DNA of 64,000 bases from DASXMT01 sp036521415 (GCA_036521415.1 DATDHU010000081.1:35767-99766), one strand, 5' to 3'. Counted from the stretch's first letter, positions 35,263 through 43,952 are shown. Translations and numbers: made by a program. The notes: generated from the letters alone by a model not told the origin.

Positions 35263-36348
35263 GTGCGTGCTATGCCCGTTGGCACCGTGGGCTCCGACCT
35301 CGTTCACTCCCTCAGCCAGTGCTGGCCGCCCTTCGTCCTCATTGCCGGGTTGCTTCTCATCGGCACCGTCGCCGCCTCAGATGGTTTGTTCGAAGCGGCG
35401 GGTGCGACCATCGCCCGACTGCCCGGAGGGGGCCTCGTCCTCTTCGGCTCGATGATGGCGTTGGTGGCCTCGGTCACCGTCGTCTTGAATCTCGACACGT
35501 CGGTGGTGTTCCTCACGCCGATCCTTCTGCACGCGGCCCGCCACCGGCGGATCGACGAGACCGCCTTTCTCTACGGCGCCGTGTTCATGTCCAACTCGGC
35601 GTCGCTGCTCCTCCCCGGGTCGAACTTGACCAACCTCCTCGTCCTGGCCGACACGCACGTGAACGGGAGTGCGTTTGCGCTGGGCATGCTGCCGGCATGG
35701 ATCGCCGCCGTGGTGGTCACCGCCCTTGTCGTCGTGGTCTGGCGCCACCGAGACTGGCGGAACCACGGGGGCCGGGACGGCATCGAGCCCGTGGTCTTCC
35801 GGTGGGGATTCGGTCTGGTCGGCCTGGTCGCCGCGTTCGTGCTCGTCTTGTTCGTGCCGAGCCCGGCCATCCCGGTGGTCGCCGCCGGCCTGGTCGTGGC
35901 CGGCGCCCAAGTCCTCACCGGGAGGCTCTCGCTACCTTCGACGGCTCGAGCGGTGAACGTGCCTCTCCTCACCGGTCTGTTTGTGCTGGCTACCGTGCTC
36001 GGGACCGTCGCCCGGCTCTGGGACGGCCCGGGGCGTCTCATGGCGTCGCTCGGATCATGGGCCACCGCCTGGATGGGAGTGGGCACGGCATCGCTCATCA
36101 ACAACCTCCCCGCCGCCGTACTGCTCTCGGCCCGACCTCCGGCCCATCCCCGCTCGTTGCTCGTCGGTCTCGACCTCGGTCCCAACCTGGTGATCACCGG
36201 ATCGCTGGCGGCCATCTTCTGGATGCGGGTGGCCCGCACCGAGGGGGCCGGCCCTTCGGCCCTGACCTATTCGAAGGTCGGCCTCGCCCTCGTTCCCCTC
36301 TCGGTCACCGCCGCGCTGGTGGCCCTCAGCGTCTTCTCAGGGACCTGA
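35263..36348 (+). CDS. ArsB/NhaD (IT superfamily) permease
   Basis: The 361-residue membrane protein has about ten helices and the repeated ion-transporter motifs LNLDTSVVFLTPILL and NSASLLLPGSNLTNLLVL, with SLINNLPAAVLL in the second half. It is most like ArsB-type or SLC13-type carriers; the substrate is not clear. The start may be GTG 35263 or ATG 35272, neither with a good ribosome site. Confidence 0.75.
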   Translation: MRAMPVGTVGSDLVHSLSQCWPPFVLIAGLLLIGTVAASDGLFEAAGATIARLPGGGLVLFGSMMALVASVTVVLNLDTSVVFLTPILLHAARHRRIDETAFLYGAVFMSNSASLLLPGSNLTNLLVLADTHVNGSAFALGMLPAWIAAVVVTALVVVVWRHRDWRNHGGRDGIEPVVFRWGFGLVGLVAAFVLVLFVPSPAIPVVAAGLVVAGAQVLTGRLSLPSTARAVNVPLLTGLFVLATVLGTVARLWDGPGRLMASLGSWATAWMGVGTASLINNLPAAVLLSARPPAHPRSLLVGLDLGPNLVITGSLAAIFWMRVARTEGAGPSALTYSKVGLALVPLSVTAALVALSVFSGT

Positions 36349-36386
36349 GGCGGCCCACCCCGGTTCCTCGTGGGAGGATCGGAGAC

Positions 36387-37124
36387 GTGCACGAAGCGCT
36401 CCTGGTCATCTCGACCTTTTTGGCGTCCTCCGTGGAAATGGTCGAAGCGCTCACCATCGTGCTGGCCGTCGGCCTCACCCGAGGGTGGCGGTCCCCCCTC
36501 ATCGGCTCTGGGGCCGCACTGGTGGTCCTGGCCGGTATCGTGGCCGTTCTCGGTCCGGCAATTGGGCACATCCCGCTGGCGCCACTGCGGCTCTTCGTCG
36601 GCGCTCTCTTGTTGGTCTTCGGCCTCCAATGGCTGCGAAAGGCCATCCTCCGCGCTGGTGGGCTCAAGGCCCTTCACGACGAGGACGCCATCTACAAGAA
36701 CGCGGTCGAAGGGGCGCGCCACACGGCACCGGGCGGCAAGGAGATGGACTGGTACTCGTTCACCGTGGCCTTCAAGGGTGTGCTGCTCGAGGGGCTCGAG
36801 GTGGCGTTCATCGTCGTCACCTTCGGCGCCAGCGCCCACCAACTGGGCCCGGCCGCGGTGGGGGCGGCGGCCGCAGTGGTGATCGTGGGCTCGGTCGGCG
36901 TCATCCTCCGCACCCCGCTGGCCCGTGTGCCCGAGAACACGATGAAGTTCGTCGTTGGCATCCTGCTCACCAGCTTCGGCACCTTCTGGGGAGCCGAAGG
37001 TGCCGGCATCCACTGGCCCGGTAGTGACGGCGCCATCCTCGGAGTCGTCGCGCTGGTTGCGGCATCGTCGATCGGTTTGGTCCTGTTGCTCCGACGGAGC
37101 CAAACCCTTTCCGGGGTGCGGTGA
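36387..37124 (+). CDS. COG4280-type membrane protein
   Basis: The 245-residue protein has about six helices in two inverted halves, each with an acidic helix motif (EMVEALTIVLA near residue 17, LLEGLEVAFIVV near 138). The spacing recalls the paired E-x-x-E helices of FTR1 and related metal or ion transporters. GTG at 36387 follows GGGAGG. The stop overlaps the next small gene (GTGA). Confidence 0.65.
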   Translation: MHEALLVISTFLASSVEMVEALTIVLAVGLTRGWRSPLIGSGAALVVLAGIVAVLGPAIGHIPLAPLRLFVGALLLVFGLQWLRKAILRAGGLKALHDEDAIYKNAVEGARHTAPGGKEMDWYSFTVAFKGVLLEGLEVAFIVVTFGASAHQLGPAAVGAAAAVVIVGSVGVILRTPLARVPENTMKFVVGILLTSFGTFWGAEGAGIHWPGSDGAILGVVALVAASSIGLVLLLRRSQTLSGVR

Positions 37125-37348
37125 GGATGCGCTACCTCCGGTCCTTCGCCCACTTCTGGTACGACTTCGTCGTCGGCGACGACTGGCGGATGGCGGCGGC
37201 TGCCGTGGTCATCCTCGCCGCCACCTGGTTGGCTGCCCATCACGGGGTGAACCTGTGGTGGTTCGCCCCTCTGGCCGTTGTCGCCGTGGTGTCCGGCTCC
37301 GTCCTGCACGTCCTGCGTGCTTCACGAGGATCGCGGCCCGATCAGTAG
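37121..37348 (+). CDS. Small membrane protein
   Basis: The 75-residue protein has two hydrophobic helices (MAAAAVVILAATWLAAHH and WFAPLAVVAVVSGSVLHVL) and a basic end. It overlaps the COG4280-type gene by four bases and is probably co-translated with it as an accessory subunit. No family is recognised. Confidence 0.6.
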   Translation: MRMRYLRSFAHFWYDFVVGDDWRMAAAAVVILAATWLAAHHGVNLWWFAPLAVVAVVSGSVLHVLRASRGSRPDQ

Positions 37349-37357
37349 CACTCGCGA

Positions 37358-38305
37358 TCAGTGGCACTCCGATGTGGGGCGTCCGGACCACGAGCGGTAG
37401 ATGCGAGCCGACCCGAACACGGCAGCCGCCGTGGCCAGGAACATCAGGCCGGAGGCGAGGATCATGGGCGGTGCCCATGGTGACCCGGAGGTCCAGAGTG
37501 GCCCCGTCCTGAAGAACCCCGGCGCAGCCGATGCCACTGTCCCCCACCAGACCGCGGTCGCCGCAGTCATGGCCACCATGGCGACGCAGACGGCCACGGC
37601 AAGCGACCCCTCCACACGGGCGATCGTCACCGAGAGGGACAGGTGCCGGATGGCAGACGCAGCAGCCACCACCCATGCCCCCACCATGGCCGCGACGAGG
37701 ATCGCCCACAGCGCGACCACGAGTGCGTATGGCCACAGCCCGTCGTTGCGCTGTTGTTGGCTGAGATGGCCGGTCCACAGGACGACTCCCACGGTGGCCG
37801 CCACCGTCACAGCCGACACGATTGCGGCTCGCCGTACGTGACTGCGGATCTCCGGCCAGCCGCCGGCCCGGATGAACCGGGAGAACATGGGGGCGACGAC
37901 GATCGCCCCGATGACAATGATGCCGGCGACCACGACGGCCGCGATCTGGACGAAATCGAAGGACGCGGTGGGGACGCTTTGAGCGCCCGGTGGAGTCATA
38001 CCCTGCCAGTGCTCGCTGAACTTGGCGAAGCCACACCCGGCGATCACGAAGACAGCCCATGCCCCGAGGACGAGCAGCGAACCGGCCCGGAGCCGCTCGG
38101 GCCGGCTCACCTGGTCCCCAACCAACCCGGCGCTGGCCAACCGCTGGGCCACGCCGGCGCGCACGATGGACAGGCGGAACCGCAGGCTCAGATGCGACCC
38201 GCCCTCGGTGTCCTCGATCATGGCCGCGAGCTCGTCGCCGAACCGCTCACGCCAGGCCGGCGGGTACCAACGCAACAGGCGCTCCGGCTCAGTCTTCTGG
38301 CTCAT
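37358..38305 (-). CDS. Polytopic membrane protein in a PadR operon
   Basis: The 315-residue protein has a cytoplasmic N-terminus (EPERLLRWYPPAWRERFGDE), the pattern of membrane proteins encoded beside PadR regulators, then about six helices. Its ATG at 38305 overlaps the padR stop. Function is unknown, though partner genes of PadR proteins often encode export or envelope-stress proteins. Confidence 0.72.
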   Translation of the reverse strand: MSQKTEPERLLRWYPPAWRERFGDELAAMIEDTEGGSHLSLRFRLSIVRAGVAQRLASAGLVGDQVSRPERLRAGSLLVLGAWAVFVIAGCGFAKFSEHWQGMTPPGAQSVPTASFDFVQIAAVVVAGIIVIGAIVVAPMFSRFIRAGGWPEIRSHVRRAAIVSAVTVAATVGVVLWTGHLSQQQRNDGLWPYALVVALWAILVAAMVGAWVVAAASAIRHLSLSVTIARVEGSLAVAVCVAMVAMTAATAVWWGTVASAAPGFFRTGPLWTSGSPWAPPMILASGLMFLATAAAVFGSARIYRSWSGRPTSECH

Positions 38306-38670
38306 GCCGGGCTCCAGGCTGTCGCCGGCCGGCGCCCGTCGGATCCGGTCCGCGCCAGGCGAGCCGTTCCCTCGTCGGCCAGGGCCCGCATGCCCGTCAG
38401 GGTCGACGCCAACGCACTCCGGCCCGCCTCGGTGATCCGGTAGGGACGCCGCCGGTCGTCGGCGGCCAATGGTTGGATGAGCCCTCTCTGGTCGAGGCGG
38501 GTGATCGCCCCGTAGAGGGTCCCCGGCCCGAGCACCACCCCGGCGAAGGACTCGATGTCCTTGGCCAGTGCATGCCCGTGCTTCGGGCCGGACGCCAGGC
38601 TGGTGAGTATGAGAACGGGTGGGTCGTTGGGCCGACCCAGTCCCTCTTTCGATTCCACGCGACGAGCCAT
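38302..38670 (-). CDS. PadR-family transcriptional regulator
   Basis: The 122-residue protein is a winged-helix PadR protein (LILTSLASGPKHGHALAKDI, then GTLYGAITRLDQRGLI and RRPYRITEAGR). It is of the short type that dimerises through a C-terminal helix. It is the first gene of a two-gene operon, overlapping the membrane protein by four bases. A perfect inverted repeat and tandem repeats upstream suggest autoregulation. Confidence 0.88.
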   Translation of the reverse strand: MARRVESKEGLGRPNDPPVLILTSLASGPKHGHALAKDIESFAGVVLGPGTLYGAITRLDQRGLIQPLAADDRRRPYRITEAGRSALASTLTGMRALADEGTARLARTGSDGRRPATAWSPA

Positions 38671-38682
38671 GCGTGCACGGTA

Positions 38683-38697
38683 CTACGTATAACGTAG
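38683..38697. promoter_or_regulatory. Likely PadR operator
   Basis: CTACGT and ACGTAG form perfect arms around a 3-base AT centre, 13 bp before the padR start. On the minus strand the centre overlaps a TATACG-like -10. Confidence 0.6.
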
Positions 38698-38731
38698 CAA
38701 CGCAAGACGTAGCAACGCAAGACGTAGCAAC
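38692..38731. repeat. Tandem 15-bp repeats beside the PadR operator
   Basis: ACGTAGCAACGCAAG occurs twice in exact register (38692-38706, 38707-38721), followed by a partial ACGTAGCAAC copy. Each unit repeats one arm of the operator. Confidence 0.8.
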
Positions 38732-38827
38732 ACCGAGCCCTACCGACGGCAACTCCGACGGACGGAAACAACCACGCTTGGGGCCGCCATGGTGAGCCGG
38801 TGTCGGTCATGGGGCCGGTGAGTCGGG

Positions 38828-39208
38828 TCAGTAGTACCGCAGCTCGACGATGTTTTCGTCTGGATCCCGGATGTAGAGGGAGGTCCCCTCACCTCGGGCG
38901 CCATAGCGCCGAGCGGGGCCATCGACGATCACGAACCGGTCGCTCGCCTTGACCGCGTCGAAGTCCACCGGCTCCACCACCACGCAGATGTGGTTGACGT
39001 TCTCCCCGGAGCGGGCGGCACGGAGTAGGTCGATGATGGTGGCCGCGTCCAACCGCACCGAGGGGAATGGCGCCTCGCCCCGGCGCCAGTCGTCGACACG
39101 GACAGGGTCGAGCCCCAGCTCGCCGCAGTAGAAGGCGAGCGAGCGCTCCTCGTCGGCCACGTTGAACACGACGTGGTCCAGCCCGACAACGGTGATGGTC
39201 TCGGCCAC
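38828..39208 (-). CDS. VOC/glyoxalase-fold protein
   Basis: The 126-residue single VOC domain begins ITVVGLDHVVFNVADEERSLAFY and ends SLYIRDPDENIVELRYY, with the metal ligands His (DHVVF), His (NHICV) and Glu (VELRYY) visible. The substrate is not known. The GTG at 39208 sits only one base after GGAGG, so the exact start is uncertain; the longer open frame upstream has no homology. Confidence 0.8.
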   Translation of the reverse strand: MAETITVVGLDHVVFNVADEERSLAFYCGELGLDPVRVDDWRRGEAPFPSVRLDAATIIDLLRAARSGENVNHICVVVEPVDFDAVKASDRFVIVDGPARRYGARGEGTSLYIRDPDENIVELRYY

Positions 39209-39406
39209 ACCTCCGATCGTCCCACACCATGCACCCCTACCTGTTCTTGATCGGCCTCCAGCGACGCCTTCTCGGCTCGACGGCAGGGCTTCGACGGCTG
39301 GGCTTCTAAGCCTGATCTCTACGGCATCGCCGAACGGCGCCGAAGCCAACGATGGCCTCAAGGGTGCTTTCACCAGGCCATTCGTAGTCGCTTGGCTGCC
39401 AACGGA

Positions 39407-39466
39407 ACGGAACGGTTGCGTTTCGATAGAGGTTGCCCTAAAGTGTTCGAGACGGAACCGTTCCGT
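39407..39466 (+). promoter_or_regulatory. Promoter with two TetR-type operators
   Basis: TTGCGT (39416-39421), a 17-bp spacer and TAAAGT (39439-39444) form a promoter. A palindrome ACGGAACCGTTCCGT with 7-bp arms lies at 39452-39466, over the start point. A copy with one arm mismatch, ACGGAACGGTTGCGT, covers the -35 at 39407-39421. Centres are 45 bp apart. Confidence 0.7.
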
Positions 39467-39505
39467 TTTAGGCACCAAAGAATTTCGGACACTCAGGACA
39501 ACCCC

Positions 39506-40117
39506 GTGATCGCACCGCTCGCTCCCGACAACGTGGAACAGGACCACCGGCCCACCGGTGCCCGGGCCGAGGCGCGCGAGCAGGCCATCCTGGACGCTGC
39601 GCTCGAGTTGGTCTTGGAGGTGGGCTACGACCGTCTGAGCATGGACGCCCTGGCCGAGCGGGCCCATGCCGGCAAGGCCACGATCTATCGGCATTGGTCG
39701 GGCAAGGCCGAGGTGGTGGCCGAGGCGGTCCGCCAACGCCAGTGCGAGGAAGTGCCGGTGACCGACACCGGGTCGCTCCGGGGCGATCTGCTGGCCACCA
39801 TCAAACACATCGATGCATCGGTGTCGTCCGAGGACGGCGCCCTGATCTCCGGCGTGCTCTGTGCCATGCGCACGGATCCCGTCCTGGCCAACCTGATGCG
39901 GACACAGGTTGTCGAGAGCAAGCGCACCAATTGTCTGCAAATCGTGGAGCGGGCCATCGCCAGGGGGGAGCTGCCATCGAGCGCAGCAGGCGATGTCCTG
40001 TACGAGGTACTCCCCGCCATGGTCATCACACGTTTGGTGATCAACGGCGAGGAATTGTCCGAGGAGTTCGCCGCCCATCTGGTCGACGACATCCTCATCC
40101 CGCTACTGCAGCACTGA
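39506..40117 (+). CDS. TetR-family regulator of an MFS efflux gene
   Basis: The 203-residue protein has an N-terminal TetR HTH (EQAILDAALELVLEVGYDRL, then KATIYRHWSGK) and a C-terminal domain of the efflux-regulator type. The GTG at 39506 follows AGGA and matches the usual length. It is 31 bp before the MFS gene and should repress both from the paired operators upstream. Confidence 0.87.
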   Translation: MIAPLAPDNVEQDHRPTGARAEAREQAILDAALELVLEVGYDRLSMDALAERAHAGKATIYRHWSGKAEVVAEAVRQRQCEEVPVTDTGSLRGDLLATIKHIDASVSSEDGALISGVLCAMRTDPVLANLMRTQVVESKRTNCLQIVERAIARGELPSSAAGDVLYEVLPAMVITRLVINGEELSEEFAAHLVDDILIPLLQH

Positions 40118-40148
40118 ACCGACCACCCCTACCCCCGAAGGATCCCCG

Positions 40149-41633
40149 ATGACATCTCTTCTTGACGCGCCGGCTTCCATCTCCGAGCTCGACGGGCCGG
40201 ACCCGAAACGGTGGCTGGCCCTTGGCATCGTGGCCGTCGCTCAGCTCATGGTGGTCCTCGACGCATCCATCGTGACCATCGCCCTTCCCTCGGCTCAACA
40301 CGCGCTGCACATCTCTACCGGCAACCGCCAGTGGATGATCACGGCCTATACCTTGGCCTTCGGTGGGCTCCTGCTCCTGGGCGGCCGCATCGCCGACTAC
40401 ATCGGCCGGAAGCGGGCGTTCATTATCGGGCTGCTCGGCTTTGCCGCCGCGTCGGCCCTGGGCGGCGTTGCCGTCAGCTCGGGCATGTTGTTCGGGGCCC
40501 GGGCTCTGCAGGGAGCCTTCGCTGCCCTCCTGGCTCCCGCCGCCCTGTCGCTCATCACCGTTACCTTCACCGAGGTGAAGGAGCGGGCCACGGCGTTCGG
40601 CGTCTATGGGGCCATATCGGGGGGCGGCGCCGCCATCGGATTGATCCTGGGCGGCGTACTCACCGAGTTTGCCTCCTGGCGCTGGTGCCTCCTGGTCAAC
40701 GTGCCCATCGCCATCGTCACCGCGCTCGCAGCCATACCGGTGGTTCGGGAGAGCAAGGCCCACGGCAACACCAGCTATGACATTCCCGGCGCCCTGACCA
40801 TCACCCTCGGGCTGGTCTCGTTGGTCTACGGCTTCACCAAGGCCGAGCAAGACGGATGGGCATCGTCGGCGACCGTGACCTTCCTGCTGATCGCCGTGGC
40901 CTTGCTGGTTGCCTTCGTGGCCATCGAGCTGAGAAGCAAGAACCCTCTCCTCCCCATGCGGATCATCCTGGAACGCACCCGTGGCGGTTCCTACCTGGCG
41001 TCGTTCCTGACCGGTGCGGGCTTGCTGGGGATGTTCCTGTTCCTCACCTACTACTTCCAAGGCAGCCTGCACTACTCGGCTCTCAAATCGGGGATCGCAT
41101 TCCTGCCCTTCTCGGCCGGGATCATCGTGGCCGCCGGCGTGGCCAGCAGGATCCTGCCCAAGGTGGGCCCGCGATGGATCATGACGGTCGGTCTCGGCGC
41201 GGCGTCGTTGGGGATGTTCTGGCTCACCCAGATCGGCGTGAACACCTCGTTCGCCGCTCACGTCCTGCCGGCGGAACTCCTCATCAGTCTGGGCATGGGG
41301 CTGGCCTTTGTGGCCTTGAGCAGCACGGCACTCCACGGGGTCGGTGATCACGACGCGGGGGTGGCCAGTGCCATGGTCAACACCACCCAGCAAGTGGGCG
41401 GGTCCCTCGGCACGGCGCTGTTGAACACCCTCGCTGCATCGGCCACGGTCGCTTACGTGTCCTCACATGCGCCAGGCCCGGCGACTGTGGCTGCCGGACA
41501 GGTCCACGGGTACTCAGTTGGGGCCCTGGTCGGAGGCGTCCTCCTCGCTGTCGCCGCCCTGGCGGCGTTCTTCCTGGTCAAGGCGGGCCGGGAGGATGTC
41601 GCTGCCATCGAGACCGCGGCCGTTCCGGTCTAA
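40149..41633 (+). CDS. MFS drug:H+ antiporter, DHA2 (14-TM) family
   Basis: The 494-residue transporter shows the DHA2 motifs VVLDASIVTIALPSA in helix 1, GGRIADYIGRKRAF between helices 2 and 3, and an RALQG element in helix 4. About 14 helices are predicted. It should export drugs or toxic lipids by proton antiport. It follows the TetR gene and is probably induced by the regulator's ligand. Confidence 0.9.
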   Translation: MTSLLDAPASISELDGPDPKRWLALGIVAVAQLMVVLDASIVTIALPSAQHALHISTGNRQWMITAYTLAFGGLLLLGGRIADYIGRKRAFIIGLLGFAAASALGGVAVSSGMLFGARALQGAFAALLAPAALSLITVTFTEVKERATAFGVYGAISGGGAAIGLILGGVLTEFASWRWCLLVNVPIAIVTALAAIPVVRESKAHGNTSYDIPGALTITLGLVSLVYGFTKAEQDGWASSATVTFLLIAVALLVAFVAIELRSKNPLLPMRIILERTRGGSYLASFLTGAGLLGMFLFLTYYFQGSLHYSALKSGIAFLPFSAGIIVAAGVASRILPKVGPRWIMTVGLGAASLGMFWLTQIGVNTSFAAHVLPAELLISLGMGLAFVALSSTALHGVGDHDAGVASAMVNTTQQVGGSLGTALLNTLAASATVAYVSSHAPGPATVAAGQVHGYSVGALVGGVLLAVAALAAFFLVKAGREDVAAIETAAVPV

Positions 41634-41709
41634 CGTTCTGGGCCGGGCGGTCTCGGCCGCCTGGCCTGGTCCGTGGGCCCACCCCGCATTGGATCGGTGG
41701 GGCGCCGGC

Positions 41710-41730
41710 AATTCGCCCAATGGCGGGCAG
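41710..41730. repeat. Dispersed 21-bp repeat, copy 1
   Basis: AATTCGCCCAATGGCGGGCA (G next) differs from copies 2 and 3 by one base. It contains a short CGCC/GGCG hairpin. Confidence 0.75.
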
Positions 41731-41739
41731 GCGTCGGCC

Positions 41740-41760
41740 AATTCGCCCAAAGGCGGGCAG
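41740..41760. repeat. Dispersed 21-bp repeat, copy 2
   Basis: AATTCGCCCAAAGGCGGGCA (G next) is a direct repeat of copy 1 with a 30-bp period and is identical to copy 3 at 63176-63196. The bases just before it (GGCGTC) are also shared with copy 3. Confidence 0.8.
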
Positions 41761-41789
41761 GTGCCAAGAACAAAACCCAAAGGATCCTC

Positions 41790-41847
41790 TTGACTTGGCT
41801 AACACTGTTAGCTACCGTGTGAGTTAGAAACAGCTAACGCTGTTAGC
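41790..41847 (+). promoter_or_regulatory. Promoter and twin operators of the Ddn-TetR operon
   Basis: TTGACT (41790-41795), a 17-bp spacer and TACCGT (41813-41818) form the promoter. The spacer is exactly one palindrome, GCTAACACTGTTAGC without its first bases beyond 41798-41812, and a second, GCTAACGCTGTTAGC, lies at 41833-41847 after the start point. The arms GCTAAC/GTTAGC are perfect in both. Confidence 0.75.
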
Positions 41848-41863
41848 CACCCAGGAGGTCCTC

Positions 41864-42355
41864 ATGTCGTCAACCCCGTCGAGTCAGCAGCCGTCTCCAC
41901 AGCCGGCGCCGCATTACCGCAAGCCCGGCTGGTTCACCCAGCATGTCTTCAACCAGGCGGTAGCCGGCCTCACCCGAGCCGGGATCAGCATCTGGGGCAG
42001 CCGCGTCCTCGAGGTGAAGGGCCGCACCACCGGCGAGGCCCACCGGATCCCGGTCAACCTTCTCGACCTGGACGGTCGGAAGTACCTGGTCTCAGCTCGC
42101 GGCAACGGGCAGTGGGTGCGCAACGTCCGGGCCGCCGACGGCCGGCTGGATCTTCTGGTCGGCCGACGCCGCCAGGCGTGGATTGCCAGCGAGGTGCCCG
42201 ACGATGCCAAGGCCGACATCCTGCGGGCCTACCTCCGGCGCTGGAAGGCCGAGGTCGGCGTCTTCTTCGACGGCATCGACGCCGACTCGAGCGACGAGGA
42301 GATCGGAGCCATTTCGGCCAAGCATCCGGTCTTCGTGCTTGCTCCCGCCGCGTGA
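41864..42355 (+). CDS. Deazaflavin (F420)-dependent oxidoreductase, Ddn family
   Basis: The 163-residue split-beta-barrel protein contains VLEVKGRTTGEAHRIPVN and KYLVSARGNGQWVRNVRAA, the signature of Ddn-type F420H2-dependent reductases that act on quinones and nitro compounds. AGGAGGT lies 6 bp before the ATG. The stop overlaps the TetR GTG (GTGA), so the pair is an autoregulated detoxification operon. Confidence 0.87.
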   Translation: MSSTPSSQQPSPQPAPHYRKPGWFTQHVFNQAVAGLTRAGISIWGSRVLEVKGRTTGEAHRIPVNLLDLDGRKYLVSARGNGQWVRNVRAADGRLDLLVGRRRQAWIASEVPDDAKADILRAYLRRWKAEVGVFFDGIDADSSDEEIGAISAKHPVFVLAPAA

Positions 42356-42927
42356 GCGTTCCCACCCATCCGGCCCCTCCACCGGCGACGATGCGCTCGA
42401 CCCGGGCCACCGAGGTGGTGGAGGCGGCCCGACGGCTTCTCGAGTCAGAGGGGCCCGACGCGCTCACCATGCGCCGGTTGGGCGACGCCCTCGGCATTCG
42501 GGCGCCCTCCATCTACAAGCACTTCCCCGGGAAGCCGGCCGTGGAGCTTGCCCTGATCGAGGACGCCATGGTCGAGTTGGGCCACGCCCTCCACCAGGCC
42601 GTCGTGGACGCCAGGTCCGCCGGGGCGGGCGACGCGGTCTCCCCCCTCCTGGCCACCTACCGGGCCCAGGCCGTGGCCCATCCCAACCTGTACCGGTTGG
42701 CCACCAGCGCTGCGCTTCCGCGCCACGCCATGGCCCCCGGGCTCGAGGACTGGGCGGGCGAACCCTTTTATCTGGCCACCGGCGAACCGCATGTGGCCCA
42801 GGCGTTGTGGGCGTTCGCCCACGGCATGGTCGTCCTGGAGCTCGACGACCGGTTCCTTCCCGGCAGCGATCTCGACCGGACCTGGACCGCCGGTGCCGCC
42901 GCGTTCGTCACCGTATGTTCGGCATGA
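42352..42927 (+). CDS. TetR-family regulator of the Ddn operon
   Basis: The 191-residue protein has an HTH in LTMRRLGDALGIRAPSIYKH and a TetR_C-type C-terminus (AHPNLYRLATSAALPR). It overlaps the Ddn gene by four bases and probably binds the GCTAAC-N3-GTTAGC sites upstream. ATG 42391 is an alternative start that removes a Pro-rich tail. Confidence 0.85.
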   Translation: MSVPTHPAPPPATMRSTRATEVVEAARRLLESEGPDALTMRRLGDALGIRAPSIYKHFPGKPAVELALIEDAMVELGHALHQAVVDARSAGAGDAVSPLLATYRAQAVAHPNLYRLATSAALPRHAMAPGLEDWAGEPFYLATGEPHVAQALWAFAHGMVVLELDDRFLPGSDLDRTWTAGAAAFVTVCSA

Positions 42928-42989
42928 CCACGACGTCCGGCCGTGGCCCGGCCTACACGGGCCCGCACTGGCCGTCGCGCCGGACCGGG

Positions 42990-43952
42990 TCAGCGCTCGG
43001 CGTACTCGGCAGGGACAGTTCCCAGCCGACCAGCCTGGTAGTCCTCGAAGGCCTGGGCCACTTCGTCCTTGGTGTTCATCACGAACGGACCGTAGGCGTA
43101 CACCGGCTCGCCGATCGGTTGACCGCCGAGGATCAGCACGTCCAGCTGCGGCGAGCGTGAGTCCTGGGCCTCATCGGCGGTCACGGTGATCGTGCCGCCG
43201 TCGCCGAGGACGGCCAGCTGGCCGGTGTGGACCGGCCGGCGCTCCTCGCCCACCGTGCCGTCCCCGGCCAGAACGTAGACGAGGGCGTTGAAGTCCCGGC
43301 GCCACGGGAGGACGAGTCGGGATCCCGGCTCCACGGTGGCGTGCAACATGGCCATGGGCGAATGGGTCGCCCCGGGCCCGGCGTGGTCGCCGACGTCGCC
43401 GGCGATGAGGCGGACCAGGGAGGCGCCGTCGGCAGACGACAGCAAGGCGATGTTGCCAGCGCCGATGTCCTGGTAGCGAGGGTCTACCCACTTCTGAGCC
43501 CTGGGCAGATTGACCCACAGCTGTATCCCGTGAAAGAGGCCGCCGCTGGCCACAAGTTCCTCCGGCGGTGCTTCGATGTGCAGGATCCCCGATCCTGCCG
43601 TCATCCACTGGGTGTCGCCGTTGGTGATGAGACCCCCGCCCCCGATCGAGTCTCGGTGCCGGAACGTGCCGTCGATCATGTAGGTGACCGTCTCGAAGCC
43701 CCGGTGCGGGTGCCAGGGTGTGCCCTTGGGCTCACCGGGCGCATACTCGACCTCGCCCATCTGGTCCATGTGCACGAAGGGATCGAGAAAGCGGCGGTCC
43801 ACGCCGGCGAAGGCCCGGCGCACGGGAAAGCCCTCCCCTTCGAACCCCTGAGGCGCGGTCGTCACCGCCAGCACCGGTCGGCTTGTCGCCGGACCCTCAG
43901 GCACCACGATCCGGGGAAGCGAACCAACATCTGTAACGGTTACGGCGGGCAT
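42990..43952 (-). CDS. Pirin-family protein
   Basis: The 320-residue bicupin has the N-terminal metal site in WHPHRGFETVTY and GILHIEAPPEE and the C-terminal cupin in LVLPWRRDFNALVYVLAG. Bacterial pirins have been described as quercetin 2,3-dioxygenases or redox sensors. ATG 43952 follows GAGGAG by 6 bp; the GTG at 43991 is less likely. Confidence 0.88.
   Translation of the reverse strand: MPAVTVTDVGSLPRIVVPEGPATSRPVLAVTTAPQGFEGEGFPVRRAFAGVDRRFLDPFVHMDQMGEVEYAPGEPKGTPWHPHRGFETVTYMIDGTFRHRDSIGGGGLITNGDTQWMTAGSGILHIEAPPEELVASGGLFHGIQLWVNLPRAQKWVDPRYQDIGAGNIALLSSADGASLVRLIAGDVGDHAGPGATHSPMAMLHATVEPGSRLVLPWRRDFNALVYVLAGDGTVGEERRPVHTGQLAVLGDGGTITVTADEAQDSRSPQLDVLILGGQPIGEPVYAYGPFVMNTKDEVAQAFEDYQAGRLGTVPAEYAER

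Noticed and set aside
35130..36386. Long frame antecedent to the COG4280-type gene
   Set aside because: It is the shadow of the permease gene; homology and a ribosome site begin at 36387.
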